NCBI GenBank assembly: GCA_947474415.1 | Contig: CANJKD010000038.1 | Coordinates: 1-9,693, forward strand | DNA length: 9,693 bases | Direction of reading: 5' to 3' | Source: Burkholderiales bacterium | GTDB lineage: Bacteria; Pseudomonadota; Gammaproteobacteria; Burkholderiales; Burkholderiaceae_C | Shown: piece after piece, positions 7,661 to 9,693 of the stretch | How positions within the stretch are numbered: the stretch's first letter is position 1 | How the letters are laid out: every line of letters begins with the position of its first letter | Translations under genes and position numbers: made by a program | The notes under the pieces: generated by a model | What the model was told of the DNA's origin: nothing | What the model saw: only the letters and a program-made list of their open reading frames with translations | Database searches by the model: none

Positions 7661-9255
7661 CTGTTCGTACCCTCTTCATCGGCATGGACGGCGCCACGTT
7701 CACCGTCCTCGACGACCTCACGTCAGCCCTCAATGGCACGCCCGTGATGCCTTTTCTTGCCGAGATATTCGCGAATGGCAGTCGCTCGAAGCTGCGCTCG
7801 ACGCCGAACCCGCTGACGCCTCCAGCATGGGTGTCCTTGATGACCGGCCGTGGGCCGGGGCACCATGGTGTGTTCGACTTCATCCGCGCCGAAGAGCGCG
7901 GCGAAGACGTCTTCTTCACGCTTTATGACTCTCGCGACTGCCGCGTCGAGACCATCTGGTCGGTGGCCAGCCGGCAGGGCAAGAAGGTCGCAGCCCTGAA
8001 CTTCCCGTTCACGGCACCGCCGCCCAAAGACTTGAACGGCTTCATGGTGCCGGGCTTCGTGCCCTGGCGCCACCTGCGCCGCAACTCCACGCCACCCGAC
8101 CTGTATGACCGCCTCAAGACCATCCCTGACTTCAACGCCCAGGAATTGGCCTGGGACTTCGAACAGGAGAAGCAAGCCCTCGACAACCTGACAGAAAACG
8201 ACCGTGAGAACTGGGTGCGCTATCACCTGCCGCGCGAGAAACAGTGGTTCCGTATCGCAGACTTCCTGCTGCGCGAGGAATCGCCCGACCTGATGGCGGT
8301 GATGTTCGATGGTGTCGACAAGTTGCAGCACCAGGCCTGGTTGTACGTCGACCCGGCCCAGCAGGCCGGCGAACTGAGCGACTACCACAAGCGCATGCGC
8401 GTGTTGTGCCTCGACTACTTTCGCCAGCTCGACGGCTTCATCGAAAGCCTGGTGAAATCTGCTGGCCCCGAGGTGCAGGTGTTCATGGCTTCTGACCACG
8501 GTTTCACCGCCACCAACGAAGTCGTGCGCATCAACGCCTACCTCGGGCAGAAGGGCTGGCTGCACTGGAAGGAAGTGCCCGACACCGACGAGGGTCGGCG
8601 CCGCGAAGAGAGCATGTTCGCCTTCCTCGACTGGAGCAAGACGGTGGCGTATTGCCGCACACCATCGAGCAACGGCATCAACATCCGAGTGGCACACGAA
8701 CCCGGTCAGACCGGCGTGCGCCCGGAAGACTATGAAGCCACCCGCAATCACCTGATCCGCGATCTCGAGGAACTGAAAGACGAAGCCACGGGCGAACGCA
8801 TCATCACCGAAATTCACAAGCGTGAGGACGTCTTCGCGGGCGCGGCCATGGCCGATGCCCCCGACCTTCTGATGGTGCTGCGCGACTTCGGTTTCGTGTC
8901 GATCAAGAACAAGCTGCCAGTGATCGAACCGCGGCCCGAGATTGCCGGCACCCACCACCCTGACGGCGTGTTCCTCGCCTACGGGCCAGGTATTTCGAAG
9001 GGGAAGTCGCTGGGCCGGCGCAAGATCATGGACGTCGGGGCCACGCTGCTTTACAGCCTGGGCTTGCCGGTGCCGTCGGACTTTGAGGGCGTGGTTCCCG
9101 AAGGCATGTTCACGGCAGAGCATAAGGCTGTGCACCCGATCATCATCGGTGCTCCCACGACCGGCGCGGCGGGTGACGACGGCTCTGCGGCGATGGCCGA
9201 CGACGAGAAAAAACAGATCATGGCCCAGCTCCAGATGCTGGGCTACATGGAGTAA
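7657..9255 (+). CDS. Alkaline phosphatase superfamily phosphodiesterase / nucleotide pyrophosphatase-like protein
   Basis: This 532-residue protein belongs to the alkaline phosphatase superfamily, in the branch of predicted type I phosphodiesterases / nucleotide pyrophosphatases. These are two-metal enzymes that cleave phosphate esters through a Thr nucleophile. The visible site is complete: D11 (GMDGAT), the likely nucleophile T54 (PLTPPAW, followed by SLMTGRGPGHHGVFDF), D221 and H225 (DGVDKLQH), D280 and H281 (SDHGF), and H433 (GTHHPDGV). There is no signal peptide or membrane segment, so it probably works in the cytoplasm, whereas many superfamily relatives are exported. The start is set by AAGGAG at 7644 and the ATGA overlap with the ACP gene, and the alpha/beta hydrolase follows after 4 bases. 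This position implies a role in the lipid or polyketide pathway. Candidate substrates are a phosphorylated lipid head group, a nucleotide-activated intermediate, or the phosphodiester linking phosphopantetheine to the ACP. None of these can be chosen from sequence. The family call is firm; the substrate is unknown. Confidence 0.9.
   Translation: MTVRTLFIGMDGATFTVLDDLTSALNGTPVMPFLAEIFANGSRSKLRSTPNPLTPPAWVSLMTGRGPGHHGVFDFIRAEERGEDVFFTLYDSRDCRVETIWSVASRQGKKVAALNFPFTAPPPKDLNGFMVPGFVPWRHLRRNSTPPDLYDRLKTIPDFNAQELAWDFEQEKQALDNLTENDRENWVRYHLPREKQWFRIADFLLREESPDLMAVMFDGVDKLQHQAWLYVDPAQQAGELSDYHKRMRVLCLDYFRQLDGFIESLVKSAGPEVQVFMASDHGFTATNEVVRINAYLGQKGWLHWKEVPDTDEGRRREESMFAFLDWSKTVAYCRTPSSNGINIRVAHEPGQTGVRPEDYEATRNHLIRDLEELKDEATGERIITEIHKREDVFAGAAMADAPDLLMVLRDFGFVSIKNKLPVIEPRPEIAGTHHPDGVFLAYGPGISKGKSLGRRKIMDVGATLLYSLGLPVPSDFEGVVPEGMFTAEHKAVHPIIIGAPTTGAAGDDGSAAMADDEKKQIMAQLQMLGYME
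9248..9252 (+). promoter_or_regulatory. Ribosome binding site of the alpha/beta hydrolase gene
   Basis: TGGAG overlaps the last codons of the phosphodiesterase gene and ends 7 bases before ATG 9260. It supports this ATG as the hydrolase start and shows that the two genes share a transcript. Confidence 0.6.
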
Positions 9256-9259
9256 CGCC

Positions 9260-9693
9260 ATGCCAGTCGCCCACGTGAATGGGGTTCGCCTCAACTACCT
9301 GCAGGTCGAGGAACCGGGCACCGCCCCGCTCGAAGACCTGGTGATGGTGCATGGGCTGGCCACCAACATGGCCTTCTGGTACCTGCCTTACGCGCCGGCG
9401 TTTGCGAAGCGTTTCCGCGTGACGCTGTTTGACCTGCGCGGGCTGGGCCGCTCGGAAATGACGCTGGACGGGTATAGGCCGCAAAACCTGGCGCTTGACC
9501 TTGCTGGACTGATGGATCATCTGGGCATTGCGCGCGCGCACTTCGTCGCGCATAGTTTCGGCGGCGTGGTCGCCTTGAATCTCGCGTGCCTCGACGCATC
9601 GCGAGTCCAGAGTCTCGTTCTGGCAGATACGCACATCTCGGCGGTGCGGCGTCATCGCGTCACCCGCGACTGGAGCAACCGTGCACATGTACA
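9260..9693 (+). CDS. Alpha/beta hydrolase, partial at right edge
   Basis: The first 144 residues of an alpha/beta-fold hydrolase are present; the gene runs off the right edge. It begins MPVAHVNGVRLNYLQV, the typical N-terminal strand pair. The oxyanion-hole motif is H31-G32-L33 (MVHGLA), a conserved FDLRGLGRSE follows at 57-66, and the nucleophile elbow is H98-S99-F100-G101-G102 with S99 as nucleophile. The acid and His of the triad should lie beyond the window. There is no signal peptide, so it is probably cytoplasmic. Such enzymes cleave esters, thioesters, lactones or related bonds. Directly downstream of a synthase that shows no thioesterase domain in this window, a role in releasing or editing the ACP-bound chain is plausible, but an esterase acting on the finished product is equally possible. 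The start is supported by TGGAG at 9248. The family call is secure; the role is inferred from position. Confidence 0.9.
   Translation, partial: MPVAHVNGVRLNYLQVEEPGTAPLEDLVMVHGLATNMAFWYLPYAPAFAKRFRVTLFDLRGLGRSEMTLDGYRPQNLALDLAGLMDHLGIARAHFVAHSFGGVVALNLACLDASRVQSLVLADTHISAVRRHRVTRDWSNRAHV

Noticed and set aside
7723..9294. A 523-codon open frame on the - strand opposite the phosphodiesterase
   Set aside because: It lies opposite a gene with clear catalytic motifs, its translation shows no recognisable domain and is rich in His, Arg and Val, and such long antisense frames are expected from third-position G/C bias.
1..9693. tRNA, rRNA, CRISPR array, insertion sequence or attachment site
   Set aside because: Nearly every base lies in a supported + strand gene, the longest gap between genes is 4 bases, and no repeated spacer pattern, transposase or structured RNA was seen.

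Overview
This window is one continuous stretch of protein-coding DNA on the + strand. It is GC-rich with strong G/C bias at third codon positions, and the genes are packed as in an operon. The composition, the gene packing and the protein style suggest a high-GC proteobacterium, most likely a betaproteobacterium of the order Burkholderiales. That placement is inferred from style only; no rRNA or other taxonomic marker is present.

Layout, left to right. (1) nt 1-2436: the C-terminal part of a large iterative type I polyketide/fatty acid synthase, with a ketoreductase (KR) and a hot-dog dehydratase (DH). Its upstream domains lie outside the window, and a possible frameshift sits at nt 30-45. 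(2) nt 2433-7355: a second megasynthase of 1640 residues, ordered ketosynthase (KS), acyltransferase (AT), helical linker, second DH, and a phosphopantetheinyl transferase (PPTase) fused at the C-terminus. (3) nt 7355-7660: a 101-residue free-standing acyl carrier protein (ACP). (4) nt 7657-9255: a cytoplasmic alkaline-phosphatase-superfamily phosphodiesterase with an apparently complete two-metal site. (5) nt 9260 to the right edge: an alpha/beta hydrolase cut off by the window end.

The first four genes overlap by 4, 1 and 4 bases, and the fifth starts 4 bases after the fourth stops. No promoter or terminator is visible, so all five are probably translated from one polycistronic message that starts left of the window and continues to the right.

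Taken together, this looks like a secondary-lipid or polyene synthase system of the PUFA-synthase / heterocyst-glycolipid-synthase type, not a modular antibiotic PKS. The KR has the long insert after the TGGxxG loop seen in that group, and the AT begins FPGEGSQY rather than the usual GQGSQ. The fused PPTase would activate the nearby ACP and any ACPs in the missing upstream part. KS, AT, KR and the two DH domains would build a chain with double bonds, because no enoylreductase is present in the window. The alpha/beta hydrolase is a candidate for chain release or editing. The phosphodiesterase has no obvious place in a standard synthase and is the most intriguing partner. The product cannot be predicted from this sequence alone.
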